A DNA stretch of 64,000 nucleotides from Malachius bipustulatus (GCA_910589415.1 OU342630.1:68258186-68322185), one strand, 5' to 3'; positions 37,325-49,402 are shown, counted from the first letter of the stretch. Numbers and translations are program-made. Notes: generated by a model from the letters alone, not told the origin.

Positions 37325-38716
37325 CAGGGTGTTACAAAAAAGGAGGTCAAGCTCTTGGCCACATATTGCTGGGCCAAAAATAATGACACTTTCCTTATGC
37401 CATTTTTCACATAGGTTTTTTTCATTTTCAAGATACAGGGTGTCAAACTTTAAATAAAAAAAAAGTTTTTTATCAATACCTCCGTTATTTTTTAAGATAC
37501 TTACTTGAAAATTTGCATAGCCTTCTTTCTTATGCAGACACACATTTTTAAGAAAAAAAATCAAAGAAAATCCAAGCGCGAGCGCACGGAAGGGGGTTTA
37601 TGGCAGACCTTGGCCCCCCAACATTTTTCTGCGTACGCCTATGGCTCTGATGTATGGTTTTTTTGATTGAGCGTTTATTTGTTTTACTATCCCCACTCTT
37701 ATAACATTTTGATTTAGGCCTTCGTTTACGAGATATATCAACATGTTTGGGTGTGTGTCATTGATCAACTTACTGATATTTAAATTTCCCAATTTCTTTT
37801 TAGAGCGGTGATTCGGTGGTGGCTGATTCGGATATGTTTCTGCATAACGTGTTCGTCTAATAGTCAAAGTATAATAGGTAAATTCGGATTAAAATGCTGA
37901 CTGTAATTTATTTAAGACTTACTTAGACGGGACAACAGAATTTTCTGAGCAGACCTTGAAAATAAAAACAAATGAGGCGTAAAAACAAATTAATAAAAAC
38001 AAATTGCCACCAATTTGTTAATTTTGATTGTTAGAGACGCACTTCCCCATTGTCGCTATCCCCCTACGGCAAGTGACCTTAAGCGGTAAGTTGTCTTTTC
38101 TGCCCTTAGTTACAGTTTTTATTGTATTATCCTACATTTGTTTCACTTACCATTACAGTCGACTTTTCAACAATGAAACGTCAACTTACCGAGGTGGTAG
38201 TGAGAAAAGGTAATTTAATACATGTTTAATTATTGAAAATAAAAAAGAAATTGGGAAATTTAAATATCAGTAAGTTGATCAATGACACACACCCAAACAT
38301 GTTGATATATCTCGTAAACGAAGGCCTAACTCAAAATGATATAAAGAGTGAGGATAGTAAAACAAATAAACGCTCAATCAAAAAACCATACATCAGAGCC
38401 ATAGGCGTACGCAGAAAAATGTTTGGGGGCCAAGGTCTGCCATAAACCCCCTTTCGTGCGCTCGCGCTTGGATTTTCTTTGATTTTTTTTCCTAAAAATG
38501 TGTGTCTGCATAAGAAAGAAGGCTATGCAAATTTTCAAGTAAGTATCTTAAAAAATAACGGAGTTATTGATAAAAAACTTTTTTTTAATTTAAAGTTTGA
38601 CACCCTGTATCTTGAAAATGGGACGCCTATGTGAAAAATGGCATAAGAAAAGTGTCATTATTTTTGGCCCAACAATCTGTGGCCAAGAGCTTGACCTCCT
38701 TTTTTGTAACACCCTG
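37325..38716. mobile_element. TA-flanked palindromic element, 1.39 kb
   Basis: Ends CAGGGTGTTACAAAAAAGG and complement. The arms are about 480 bp (37325-37806 and 38245-38716) with a 440-bp unique centre. A frame reading KLGNLNISKLINDTHPNML is kept in both arms. Confidence 0.88.
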
Positions 38717-39266
38717 TATAATTACCTAGGTTGTTTTGAAATAACATCGAAACCCCCAAATCTCAATTTTGATTGAAAACAAAAAAAATCCCAAAAAAAT
38801 TTCAAGACTATTATTAAAATTGAAAAAAACATAGGCATTTTTTTGCGGAAAATTTTATTTAAAAAATTTGTTTGAAATTACCTCAAATTGTATTAGGTAC
38901 TTACCTCTTGTTTCTCGAGTTTAGTTGAAAACAAAAAATTTTCAAGTACCTATACCTACTCACGTAGTTTTGAAATTTTTTTGGTGTTTTTTTGTTTTCA
39001 ACCAAACTCTAAATTTGGGGGTTTGAGGTTATTTCAAACAACTTTTTTAAATAAAATTTTCCGGAAAAAAATGCCTAATATGTTTTCTAAATTTTCAGGG
39101 CTAATTTTTGATCACAGCAGGCTAGTTATTTGCTACGGCTATAAAATGTTGTTTACCTATTTAAGAAAGCTTCGGGAGCTTTACATTAGCTAAAAGTTTT
39201 ATTTTTAATTCATCAAAAAATAAAAAAGTTATTGAGGTCATTCCATTTAAAGTGAAACAGACTGTA
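38717..39266. other. AT-rich spacer between palindromes
   Basis: It contains a loose inverted pair around 38740-39060 (AGTTTGAAATTACCTC-like and AACCCCCAAATCTCAA-like blocks with complements), too diverged to define. Confidence 0.35.
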
Positions 39267-40118
39267 TACCGGGTGTCCCAGATAATAGTAACTCCATGGG
39301 GATTTCGGAAACGGCAAGAGATACTGGGTCGGTTAAATTAGAGAAAAGTTGCACAATTTGATGCTTAATAAGAATTTGATTTTTTTTTTATATTTTCAGT
39401 CGTTGCTGAAATATCCTGAAAAAACTGAAAAATCAAAATTTCTTATTTTACCCATATTTATTTTATTATTGGAAATTAATTAATTATTTTTTGTAGGCTT
39501 ACATAAGTCGTCAAAAGCTATCCGTTTGACATTACAAAAATTTTCAAAGCGAACTAGATCCCAAAGTTTTCATAGCCAACTTTTGTTTTTCTTATGGCCG
39601 CCATATTGTTTTTCTTTGTCATTCGGTATGAAAAAAATAATGGAAACCAAATATTAATAAACTTGAGAAAATAAAAATTTCAAAAATTTTTATTCTTCTT
39701 TTTCCTTAAAAAAAGACAACCTTTTAGATAGTATATCATAAAGAAAAAACCATGAGGCAAGCAGTATGACTTCATATTGACGTATTTCAGCGATTTTTTT
39801 TTGTTTTTCTTCGAAAAAAGAAGAATAAAAATTTTTGAAATTTATTTTCTCAAGTTTATTAGTTTTTGGTTTCCATTATTTTTTTCATACCGAATGACAA
39901 AGAAAAACAATATGGCGGCCATAAGAAAAACAAAAGTTGGCTATGAAAACTTTGGGATCTAGTTCGCTTTGAAAATTTTTGTAATGTCAAACGGATAGCT
40001 TTTGACGACTTGTGTAAGCCTACAAAAAAGAATTAATTAATTTCCAATAATAAAAAAGATATGGGTAAAATAAGAAATTTTGATTTTTCAGTTGTTTCAG
40101 GATATTTCAGCCTGTATA
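39267..40118. mobile_element. Palindromic element, core shared with 11131 and 31494, right end clipped
   Basis: The left end is CGGGTGTCCCAGATAATAG. The right arm stops after GATATTTCAG and lacks the outer 130 bases. The core blocks (CATAAGTCGTCAAAAGC, CTTATGGCCGCCATATTG) match the other two copies. Confidence 0.85.
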
Positions 40119-40249
40119 TGAGCATGAGCCCACACAAAAGTGCCCACTTTATATAATAAAATTAAAGTCACAGTCACTTATTTGTACTGATTTCATAATA
40201 AACACTTCACTTTAAAATAATAATTTGAATAAAATAAATAATAATAAAA

Positions 40250-41000
40250 TAAAATGTATGATGAAACCGGGCCTTTAAGATTTAAATCCTAATTTCACCT
40301 TGGTTACTATTGTTTTTAACAATAGTTTAAAGTGACTTTCACTAAAATTACTAAAAAGTTACTTTAAAATAACGAAAGCCTTTAAAATTTAGAAAGAAGT
40401 TTTCATAATAAATTTTAAAGCAATTTTATTAGCTTAAAGTCACTGTTAACAATTATTCTACTGTTAAAAACAATTGAAACTATGGTAAAATTAGAATCTT
40501 AATTTTATTATGAAACCGACCGTTGAAGATTAAATCCTAATTTCAGCTTGCGGTTATAGCTATATGTATATGGGCATTTAAAAAAAAAATCTAATAAAGT
40601 CACTGTAAGTAAACTTTCAAGTCTGATATCATCTTGATTACCATATTGTTTTCAGCAATAGTTTAAAATGACTTTCAGCTAAAGTGACTTTAAATTTATT
40701 ATAAAACTGGTCCAAGCATGCAGGTGAAATATTACGTTTTAAAATTTAAGGGACCGGTTTCATAATAGATTTCAATTAAAATTAAATAAGTCACTTTATA
40801 GTTGAATGAAAGTTACTTTAAACTATTATTAAAAACAATAGTAACCAAGATGAAATTTGACTTTAAAATTTATTGTGAAATATGTACTCCTTTTAAGATT
40901 TTTGAAGTGCAATTCACCTTTGGGCAATATTGTTTTTAACAATACTTCAAAGTGATTTAAAGCTAAAAAGTTACTTTAAAATTTATTAGTAAACCCTAAT
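40250..41000. repeat. Cluster of degenerate inverted and direct repeats
   Basis: Blocks such as TTTAAAGTGACTTTCA, ACTATTGTTTTTAACAATAG and (A)AAACCGG recur four or five times in both orientations. No clear unit length. Confidence 0.65.
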
Positions 41001-41082
41001 AGGTACACTTGAAGTAGGTACGTATAAGTGACTGGTCAACCTAAGTAACTAGGTGACTGACGAAAGATTACTCACCAAAATT

Positions 41083-41245
41083 CGAAAAAAAGTGAAAGAC
41101 TTAAAGAGACAAATTACTTATCTACTTGAAATGCATAGGTTAGGTACACTTGAACGCCAATAAGTGACAATCATCAGAATTCGAAAAAAATGAAAGACTT
41201 AAAAGAGACAAATTACTTATGTACTTTAAATGCATACGCGCTTGA
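41083..41245. repeat. Direct duplication, about 95-bp unit
   Basis: ATTCGAAAAAAA, GAAAGACTTAAA, GAGACAAATTACTTAT and AAATGCATA occur twice in order. Confidence 0.8.
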
Positions 41246-42492
41246 AATACCAATACCTAGCTACCTACTTGAAATTCAAAATTAGTTTATTTAATCACGC
41301 AAAACAACAATTAGCACCTGCTAATTCGAGTAAATAACTTTATTTCTGCACAATATTCACTAACTCATTATGAGAAGTTCCTAATAAGTAAGAAAAGAAA
41401 TTGAACTCTACATTTAACTAAGTGTAAGTAAAACTTTCAAAAATATTACCTCAAAAACAAAATATTTTTGAATTTCATTGTTTTAAAGCAACTAATCTAT
41501 ATGCATATATTATGAAGTGAAATGGGATGAGAAAAAGTACATAAGAAAATGAATTACGGAGTCCTAAATTTCTGAGGGTTGTAAATGTTGAAGCGGCAAT
41601 AAAGATACCGAGTTGTCAGTGCAAACAACCGTGAAACAGTAGTGCCCCAGACACACGTTGTTAATTCTACAACGGTTGTTTGTTTAATATGCGAATACTG
41701 GACGTCCAGTGAACTATAAGTAGTTTACAGAGACCTTTCTTGTGGAAGATTGGGCGATTTTTTTTTCAACTTGGAGTCGCAATATTTCGTGGGCAATATT
41801 TTTCCGCAATCTGATGAACGTTCTGTTCACGCAGAAATGCTTTGTTCGCTCAGAGTTAAAAATTCAGGCTTCAGTGAACTTCCCAGGAAACCCTATCTCA
41901 ACTTACTCCCCATGCGATGCCTTTTTATCCGGCCGCGTGATCTAGGTGGCTGTGCCGACGACGCCCAAAGAGCACGGCGGCAATTCCTCTGACGTCATAG
42001 CTATGCGCGGCGTCGTCACTATGGCAACCTGTACGTCACCGTGAGGTGACTGTTAACGGTCCCGCCGTGGCCCGGTTAGCCCGATTTGGTTTGGAGGCTG
42101 GCTGAGGGACCCGTGTCCCAGTTACCAGCCAAGGTGGTTGTTAAATTCTTATTATCGTAAACGTGTGATAACTAACTACATAGTTACAGATGATATAGGT
42201 AGTCATAGTGCTCATATCCTATCCTAGTAGGGAAGCTATTCAGAAATCAAAGAAGAGCGTGACATCATGCGGTTTTCTGAAGGTCACAAAATTTCTTCAT
42301 CATTTTTTGAGACATCGAGGCAAGTCTACAAATCTATATGACAATTTTTTTACCAACATCAGGTACCTACGAAGATACAGGGTTTTTTCTGTTTGGAATT
42401 TCAATTTTGAGCGGCATTATTTTTGCAACGGTTTGATGAAATCCAAGAAAATTGAGCAGAAACACGCTTCTACCGAGGAGCTTCAAGATATA
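41246..42492. other. Intergenic, no gene seen
   Basis: 41930-42120 is GC-rich (CGGCCGCGTGATC, GGTCCCGCCGTGGCCCGG) without a clear frame. Confidence 0.45.
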
Positions 42493-43243
42493 CAGGTGTC
42501 CCAGCTTATTCGAAGCGGTCTCTGTAGGCCAAACGATGGATTTTTTCCAAAAAAAATTTGCAAATTCAAGTACAGGATCTAAATGGCCATAATTTAAAAT
42601 TATTTTGGAGTATACAGAGTGTCCCATATGACAGTGGCATATCAAAGTTATGTTTTTTTAAATGGAATGCTCCTATGTTATTGCATTTTTAGATTGTCTG
42701 AGAAGAGAAAATAAGATTGGCTGTTACAGTTGGTATTCAAATTCAGAAGTTTTTGAGTTATAAACAAGTGAAAATCGTCATTTTTCAGGTTCAAGGCCCT
42801 GTATAACGAAAACGGCTGAAGATAGAGAAAAACGGCTTAAGTACAAATGTTTCTACACCATAGGATAGTACATAAAAAGTTAAAATAGGGACATGTAAGC
42901 CGTTTTTCTCTATCTTTAGCCGTTTTCGTTGTACAGGGCATTGAACTTGAAAAATGACGATTTTCACTTGTTTATAACTCAAAAACTTCTGAATTTAAAC
43001 ACCAACTGTAAAGGCCAATCTTATTTTCTCTTCTCAGACAATCTAAAAATGCAATAACATAGGAGCATTCCATTTAAAAAAACATAACTTTGATATGCCA
43101 CTGTCATATGGGACACTCTGTATACTCCAAAATAATTTTAAATTATGGCCATTTAGATCCTGTACTTGAATTTGCAAATTTTTTTTGGAAAAAATCCATC
43201 GTTTGGCCTACAGAGACCGCTTCGAATAAGTTGGGACACCCTG
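42493..43243. mobile_element. Near-perfect palindrome, about 370-bp arms
   Basis: The outer ends are CAGGTGTCCCAGC and the complement of CAGGGTGTCCCAAC. By eye I count roughly ten differences between the arms. The spacer at about 42842-42890 is under 60 bp. An inner pair of ends CAGAGTGTCCCATATGAC lies at 42615 and 43120. Confidence 0.93.
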
Positions 43244-43274
43244 TATATGACTATCGACAAATAAAAAATTCAGG

Positions 43275-43785
43275 ACGGTACCTGAAAAGAAATGGTTTGC
43301 AATTTTTTTACAGAAAAGCACATTTTCCGATCGATAATCGGAAAAAACATCACCGGATTCGGAAAGTACATGAAAAATACTATGAAATGAGCTCCTTAAA
43401 TCGAGCGGCATACTTCCACCAGCTTCACAAAAATTGATAAAAATAAGAACTTTTGTACCTACCTACCTTTACCTTAACTTCAATTTTAAATTTTGCCATT
43501 AAAACGTTTCCAATGATTCTCAAAATTCATTTGAAATCATTTCAAAAACTGAGGTACTGCGAATTTACGGGATAAGGCTATTGCCAAAATTTTAAATTTA
43601 GCAACCAGAGCCGTACTCGAAGAAAAATTGTTCGCATTGTTTTACAGAAATGCACATTTTCCGATCGACTTTCGGGAAAAACGGCGGCGGATTCGAACAG
43701 TACACGAAAAATTCTATGAAAGAGCTTCTTAAATTATTCTTAAATATCACGGCACTCTTCGACCAACTTCACAAAAATCGATTGT
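43275..43785. repeat. Direct duplication, about 340-bp offset
   Basis: The segment at 43275-43440 (CACATTTTCCGATCGA, AAAGTACATGAAAAATAC, CTTCACAAAAAT) recurs at 43611-43785 with moderate divergence. One copy has an open frame of about 60 codons after the palindrome. Confidence 0.75.
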
Positions 43786-43837
43786 AAAATGCAGTACAAG
43801 CATTTACTTTGATACCTATATTATTATGAACCGTCTT

Positions 43838-43848
43838 GGTTCGAATCC
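43838..43848 (+). other. B-box-like GGTTCGAATCC at the LINE target site
   Basis: GGTTCGAATCC followed by CAGTCTCGCCA looks like a tRNA T-arm and acceptor end, as in an old tRNA-derived SINE. The T stem has one mismatch, and no D-arm or acceptor partner is found upstream. Confidence 0.3.
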
Positions 43849-44023
43849 CAGTCTCGCCATGGATGTTTGTGTTGTTATTATTATTATTATTACTTCTAGG
43901 GTAGGTTCAAAGCCCTTGTACTGAAGCTTGCGCTTATTGTACCCCTTTGAATATTTAACTCATCAGTCCCATCTCCCGAAAGTATTTCCGCATGAGTCCA
44001 ATAGGTGCTTATTGTTCTATTTC

Positions 44024-44240
44024 TTATGGTTCTGCCATTTCGGTCCCAAATACTAGAAGTCTAGTTCCCTCTAGTGCTAGGCATTCACACATTAGGTGGT
44101 ATGGGTTTTCCTCCCCCTCCCCGCATCTCCTGCAATCTGGGTTATTTTTCACTCCTATTATTGAGAGGTGTTTCATTAGTGGGCAGTGTCCTGTTAGAAG
44201 TCCAATTGCTCATCTCAGCTGGTGTTTACTCAGCTTTTTC
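44024..44240 (-). pseudogene. C-terminal tail of a non-LTR reverse transcriptase
   Basis: The minus strand reads AIGLLTGHCPLMKHLSIIGV, then PDCRRCGEGEENPYHLMCEC and ALEGTRLLVFG before TAA. The LTGHC, IG, C-x2-C and H-x4-C pattern is typical of the end of Jockey/R1/I-type ORF2 proteins. A TGA replaces the Trp codon expected before AIGLL. Confidence 0.8.
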
Positions 44241-44249
44241 AGTTACATC

Positions 44250-44876
44250 TTCTCTGCTCCCTCTTCCCTTTACCCACCTAGTCGCTTGAACAGCACCCCA
44301 GTTAGGTTTAGGTAAGGTCTGCATTGAAGCTGCTCTATTTTCTCCCATAGGTTTTCTCCCATGAGGAAAATTAGTAGTGTCAGGTTTTCTGTCCACTAGG
44401 ATCCACGTTTCTGGTTTTTAATCCCTGGTCTTGAATTCCCAGTCTTTTTTTGGATTTTTTCTGGTTCCTCTTGGGTCCCTGGTATCCTCACTAGTGCTTT
44501 TATAGGTTTCGGAACGTCCTTGGTGCCTAGTTTCGCTCCTAACCAGGGTTCTATTTCCCTGACCACCCACACCAGCCAGTCCTCTGTGGCCTAGTCAGCG
44601 CAGGAAGCCATGAGAAAGTCCCCTCTAAGCTGCACTCCTGAGAACCTTGGTGCAGGTTCTCCTTCTTTTACGTTGTTCCGGTTCCTTGCTGGTCCCGGGT
44701 TTTGTTACACTGGGGTTCACCTTCAACCTTAGCTTTCTAGGTTCTCCAGTTTCCCCCTGGTTTTGTAGTTTCTACTCTTTTCTCAGTTTCCTGCGAGCAG
44801 CTCCTGAGAGTTTTTTGGGTGGGTCTTTCTTTTCAGAATTCTCTTCCCTTTTTGAATTACTTATGTCTTGGTCCAT
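44250..44876 (-). pseudogene. ORF1 relic with DUF4780-like domain
   Basis: From the ATG at 44876 the minus strand reads a Lys/Glu-rich start with KLSGAARRKLRKE. After a TAG and a frame change it reads FSGVQLRGDFLMASCAD, then ATEDWLVWVVREIEPWLGAK and DVPKPIKALVRIPGT, then in a third frame WILVDRKPDTTNF and QLQCRPYLNLTGVLFKRLG. This order of blocks fits DUF4780, a domain of unknown function in ORF1-like proteins of insect repeats. At least two stops and two frameshifts are visible. Confidence 0.7.
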
Positions 44877-45934
44877 ATGGCCCACGAGTAATGGAGCTAT
44901 TAATGAAATACCATTCGCGGAGCTTCATACACGTATGATAAGCATTTATTTTCGAAGGTGCGCCACTTCTTCGAGGTTGAATCCAGAAGGGACTGATCTA
45001 CTATTCAGCCACGCATCCTTTTAGCTTGGGTTCCCGCCGTAGGATTTAGGTTTTTAAAGGTTGTCTCCTTTTGGTCCAGGCGGTAAAGCCTAGACCCCCG
45101 TATTCCTCTGTTCGCGAGATATGACCTTGACAACAGAGTTCAACGGTCTTTCGGAGAGTCTACTTTCGGACGTTCTTCGGCATCGTTATAACCCCTGTGC
45201 AGACCTTCAATCACGACATTACAACTAGGTTGGGGGAGGTGGTCCGCGGCAGGGCTTTTTGAGCTGCAAGTCTAGACTAGAGTTTTAAATCCGACGAGCT
45301 CTATAACCGCTGTTAACCTTACTGTCGTTCAATTGTGAGGCCTTCCCCTATCCGCCACCTGGGACACACTTGAGGGACGCACCTCAACCACACAGGATGT
45401 TTGTGTTCGTCTATTCAATTATTTAAATTGTAAAAATGTGTCTGGGTAGAATGAGCTAGTTCTCGAAGCCCAAAATTACTGGAATTGAGCGGCTTTGTCT
45501 TATTTACATATTAGTTAAGATAAATGTTCCCTCTTCTTTATATAGAAAAATCTCTTTTGAAGTAAAGGATATGTTGTTTCTTACATATCAATTACCATTC
45601 CCGGACTTTCTTACATGAGGTTTCAGCTTCATGAAAAGCTCGCTATTTTACAAATCAATCGACAAAGAAAAGAGTTGTCACTAAGCACTAAGAACCAAAT
45701 TTATTTCTTTTTTCCATCATGTGAATAAAGGCGATGGAAAAAAAAATGATAAACCATTCCTATAGGTAGGTATAGGTGCAAGCCGCAACCTCTTTGGACA
45801 AGTTAGAAAATTTGTTTTTTCAAATTTTTGGGTCAGCCAGTTCAAATTCTCGAGTTGTTTAGAATAAAACACAACTTCTTATGACTATTTAAAGAAATTT
45901 AATTTTGAAAAACTATCCCAATACATATTACATA

Positions 45935-46675
45935 CAGTGCTTCCCAAAAGTAACGGATAAATTCGATAAAACGGAGAGGGCTGTTTTTTTGAAAAAATAA
46001 AAAAACAGGTCGATTTTGTTTTTGAGTTGTTCAACTTTTGACATAATATTTGGGTATACAGGGTGATGCGCGAAAAAGTGGTGACGTCATCGGCATTTTT
46101 TTAAATGGCAACCCTTATTTTTTATTCCATTTTTTTAAACTTAATTTAATTGCCAGTATGGTAATGTAATCAATTTGTAACCTTAAATAAGGAAATTTCT
46201 GAGAAACAGCTTGTGAGTCGAAATTGTGCACTTTTTACTGATGTGAAAATCGGAACATTAACGATAAAAATAAAAAAATATCAAATAAAAATTACTGTTT
46301 CCATGGTAATTTTATAAGATCTGTCTATTAAATTAAGTCTATCAAATTGAATCTGTTAAATTAAATTAAATTAAATCTATTAAATCTGTCGAAATTAAGT
46401 TATTTTCTCCGAAATTTCCTTTATAAACGTTACAAAATGATTACATTACCGTATTGGCAATTGGATGAAGTATCAAAAAATTTAATAAAAAATAAGAGTT
46501 GCCATTTAAAAAAATGCCGATGACGTCACCACTTTTTCGTGCATCACCCTGTATACCCAAATATTATGTCAAAAGTTGAACAACTCAAAAACAAAATCGA
46601 CCTGTTTTTTTATTTTTTCAAAAAAACAGCCCTCTCCGTTTTATCGAATTTATCCGTTACTTTTGGGAAGCACTG
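45935..46675. mobile_element. Palindromic element CAGTGCTTCCC with a concentric inner element
   Basis: The outer ends are CAGTGCTTCCCAAAAGTAAC with TA flanks. At 46059 and 46551 inner ends CAGGGTGATGC with GAAAAAGTGGTGACGTCATC also lie in mirror symmetry, with TA next to them. Confidence 0.9.
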
Positions 46676-47692
46676 TATATTTAGATTTCAATTAAAGAAA
46701 AATTAAGTAGGTAATGAAACTGAACTTTGAGGGATACAAACGATGGTGACAGAAAATTTAAGTCCTAGATATATTTAAATACAAAAATTTTCTATAAATT
46801 TATTGCGATACTTTTACTTGTTTGGTGGATCAAGAAAACCTTTTTTGGGTTTATTGTTGATTGATACAGGTAGGTACTCAGGACTTATAAAACAGCAGAC
46901 AAAAAACCAACGAGGATTTTATTCTTCCGATTCTACTCTTTTGCTAAAGTTGTCTGGACATTAATTTTTGTACCAAATGTCTCTTAAGGAGTGAGATTTT
47001 TTTATAGGATTCGAAGGTTACAATCATTATCGGCATAGGAAGATTTTCTTAGTTTTATTAATTCATTTTGATGCGAGGTATTTAATCTAAGAAAGCAAGA
47101 TGGATATAAATAATGCCTCAATTTCGGTAATGCGGACACGTCTGAGCTGACTACAAAACAGATATTTCTTTCATGAAGGCCGTGAATCACGCAAAGAGAG
47201 TCGACAACTGTAGATAATGCGCCGGGAAAACGCAGAAACAAAAACCTCTAATATTAAAGCAGCTGTCTAACCGTCTTTATATATAAAAGCTCTTAAATAA
47301 AAAATGAGTCGTCGGAAAAGGCTGTAATAAATCATTTTAACAGATGATACAGTTTTTCTTATCAACTTCCTTACTTTCCTTCAAGTATAAAAATCAGGAA
47401 CGATAATTTTCTATTAGGTACAGAGAATATATCTCTCTGCGCGTTTTCATCGTTTATGTTCAGCGTAAAAAATATTTGAGAAATCTATGTTAACACAAAA
47501 CTGTTTTTGAGACCATTCATCGTGCAGTGCTTCAGATTATATTATGATAAAAGGGTTACATAAAAAATTCTATTTATGAATAATCAATAATAAACCAACT
47601 ATGGATAGTTATGAGCATTGCTTTCTTTTGACATACCTACATGATGTTTGAAAACATGTGTCGGAAAATTAAAAGCCTGATTCATGGGTCCG
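46676..47692. other. Intergenic, nothing recognised
   Basis: AT-rich, short frames only. Confidence 0.45.
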
Positions 47693-48033
47693 AGATACAG
47701 GGTGTCAAAAAAATTCAATTTTTTGATATCTCAGGAACCGTTTGAAATATAAAACTGAATTTTTGTATTTATATTGTCATTATTATCCACTTTTTGCGAG
47801 ATAATTAATTTTTTAAGCAGCAGTTCAACAAACCATAAAAAAATTATCAAAAAAATTGATTTTTTGGATCACAACTAAACATGTTGCTACTTTTATGTTT
47901 GTCATCATAAAATGCTCTTTTACAGTTGAAAAAAAATCAGTTTTATATCTCAAACGGTTTCTAGATACGTCAAAAAATTGAAAAGAATTTTTTTTTACAC
48001 CCTCTATATCGAAAATATTTCTGTGGACCCATG
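47693..48033. mobile_element. Palindromic element, about 340 bp
   Basis: CATGGGTCC with GAGATACAGGGTGT on the left is mirrored by TACACCCTCTATATC and GGACCCATG on the right. AAACGGTTTC- and ATATCTCA-like blocks mirror inside. Confidence 0.75.
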
Positions 48034-48269
48034 TTAATAGAAACTTTTTTGATCAGAACGCGCGCTAAGGAATCACGCCTTTCATTTTCATGTTTTAAAA
48101 CATGTTTTGAAACACCCTGTCAAATAGATCCATATCTATTTGATTATTTCAGGAAGCCGAAATTGGTTTATCGTCAATTTTGTAAAAAAAAATCAATTCC
48201 AAAGAAATCACCTGCACTCCAAGCAACTGAGCCTAAAATCAGTAGATTCTGAAAAGAATAGTAACGAAA

Positions 48270-49402
48270 TACAGACGCGGAATAGTCCCCAAATCCTAAC
48301 TGCACAGTAGTTTTCTACCCGGGTTTACCATTTTATTATTATTTTTTCATTATTAACACTTTAGTGCAAAAAGTCGCATTTTTCTGTTTTTTTGCTTGTA
48401 AAAGAAAAACTGATAGAGCAACAAAATGGTTCCAATTGACGAATTGCAGAAAATTAAAATACGAAGAACGTGAGAGCTGAAACAAGCAGATCGGTGCATT
48501 ATGAAGGGAGAAACCTTAAAAAAACTAAAAAAGCGTTTTTTTTTCAAAAATTGGTAAAGGCCTCATTTTTTGAGTTGTAATGTTGAGTTGTAAAATAAAA
48601 ACAATCTTTGCGAAATAGAAACGGGTTTGAAAAGTAGAAGTTTTCAAGTTCAACTATAAAACGTCAATCTTTATTTTCTATTTAAATGTAAAAATGTGTA
48701 AAAATTGCGCGCAAACATTAGCGAAAACGGCCCAGCGCGACAGTGGTCGTGGAGTGGGGGTAGAACAGCAAATGAGGGGAAGGCGCATAAAAATATAATA
48801 ATACAAGCGGGCTGCATGCAAGTACATAACGAATCTTCAAATTTGATCATCTCGGCAACTATAGTTGGGCTATCTTAATTACTATAATATTTGCAATACT
48901 ATATTTATGCGCCTTCCCCTAATTTGCTGTTCGACCCCCACTCCACAACCACTGAATCGGACGACCTCTAGAGAATACAGCCTTGCTGCAAAATATGATA
49001 TGAAGAACTTCTGATTACAATTAAGCGAAAACTAATTATCGGATAGCGTCCTAGTTTTGCATACACGAAGTACCTGCTGGCAATATCGACTATCTCGCAA
49101 AGGGCCTGCACTACAACTCAAAAAATGACGATGTTACAATTAAAAAAAAAACGCTATTTTTCGGATTTTATGGGATTATTTCCTTTAATAATGAACCGAC
49201 CGGGTTGTTTCAGCTCCTATTTTCGTCGCATTTTAATTCTCTATTATACAATTCGTCTATTAGGACAGCTTAGCTTGCTCCATCAGTTTTTCTTCTATAA
49301 GCCAAATACAAAAAAAAGCGATTTTTTCAATTAAAAAAAAAAAAAATGGTAAACTGGAGCAGAAAACTGTGCAGTTGGGATCTAGGAGCTATTCCGCGTG
49401 TG
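48270..49402. mobile_element. Diverged palindrome, about 1.1 kb
   Basis: ACGCGGAATAG near 48275 mirrors CTATTCCGCGT near 49390. Inner blocks GTGGAGTGGGGGT (48749) and ACCCCCACTCCAC (48936), and GAAGGCGCATAAA with its complement, lie close to the centre. The arms are about 500 bp and clearly diverged. Confidence 0.8.

Larger units (their letters stand above)
43874..45394 (-). mobile_element. Short non-LTR retrotransposon, TAA-repeat tail, 13-bp target duplication
   Basis: The direct repeat GGATGTTTGTGTT flanks it (43861-43873 and 45395-45407). The 3' end on the minus strand is AATAATAATAATAAC. From 5' to 3' it has a GC-richer leader (44877-45394), an ORF1 relic with a DUF4780-like domain, and the last part of a reverse transcriptase ORF. 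The polymerase domain is absent, so this is an internally deleted copy that must have moved in trans. Confidence 0.85.

Noticed and set aside
44647..45024. 125-codon plus-strand frame
   Set aside because: It is the antisense of the DUF4780-like ORF1 relic of the minus-strand LINE.
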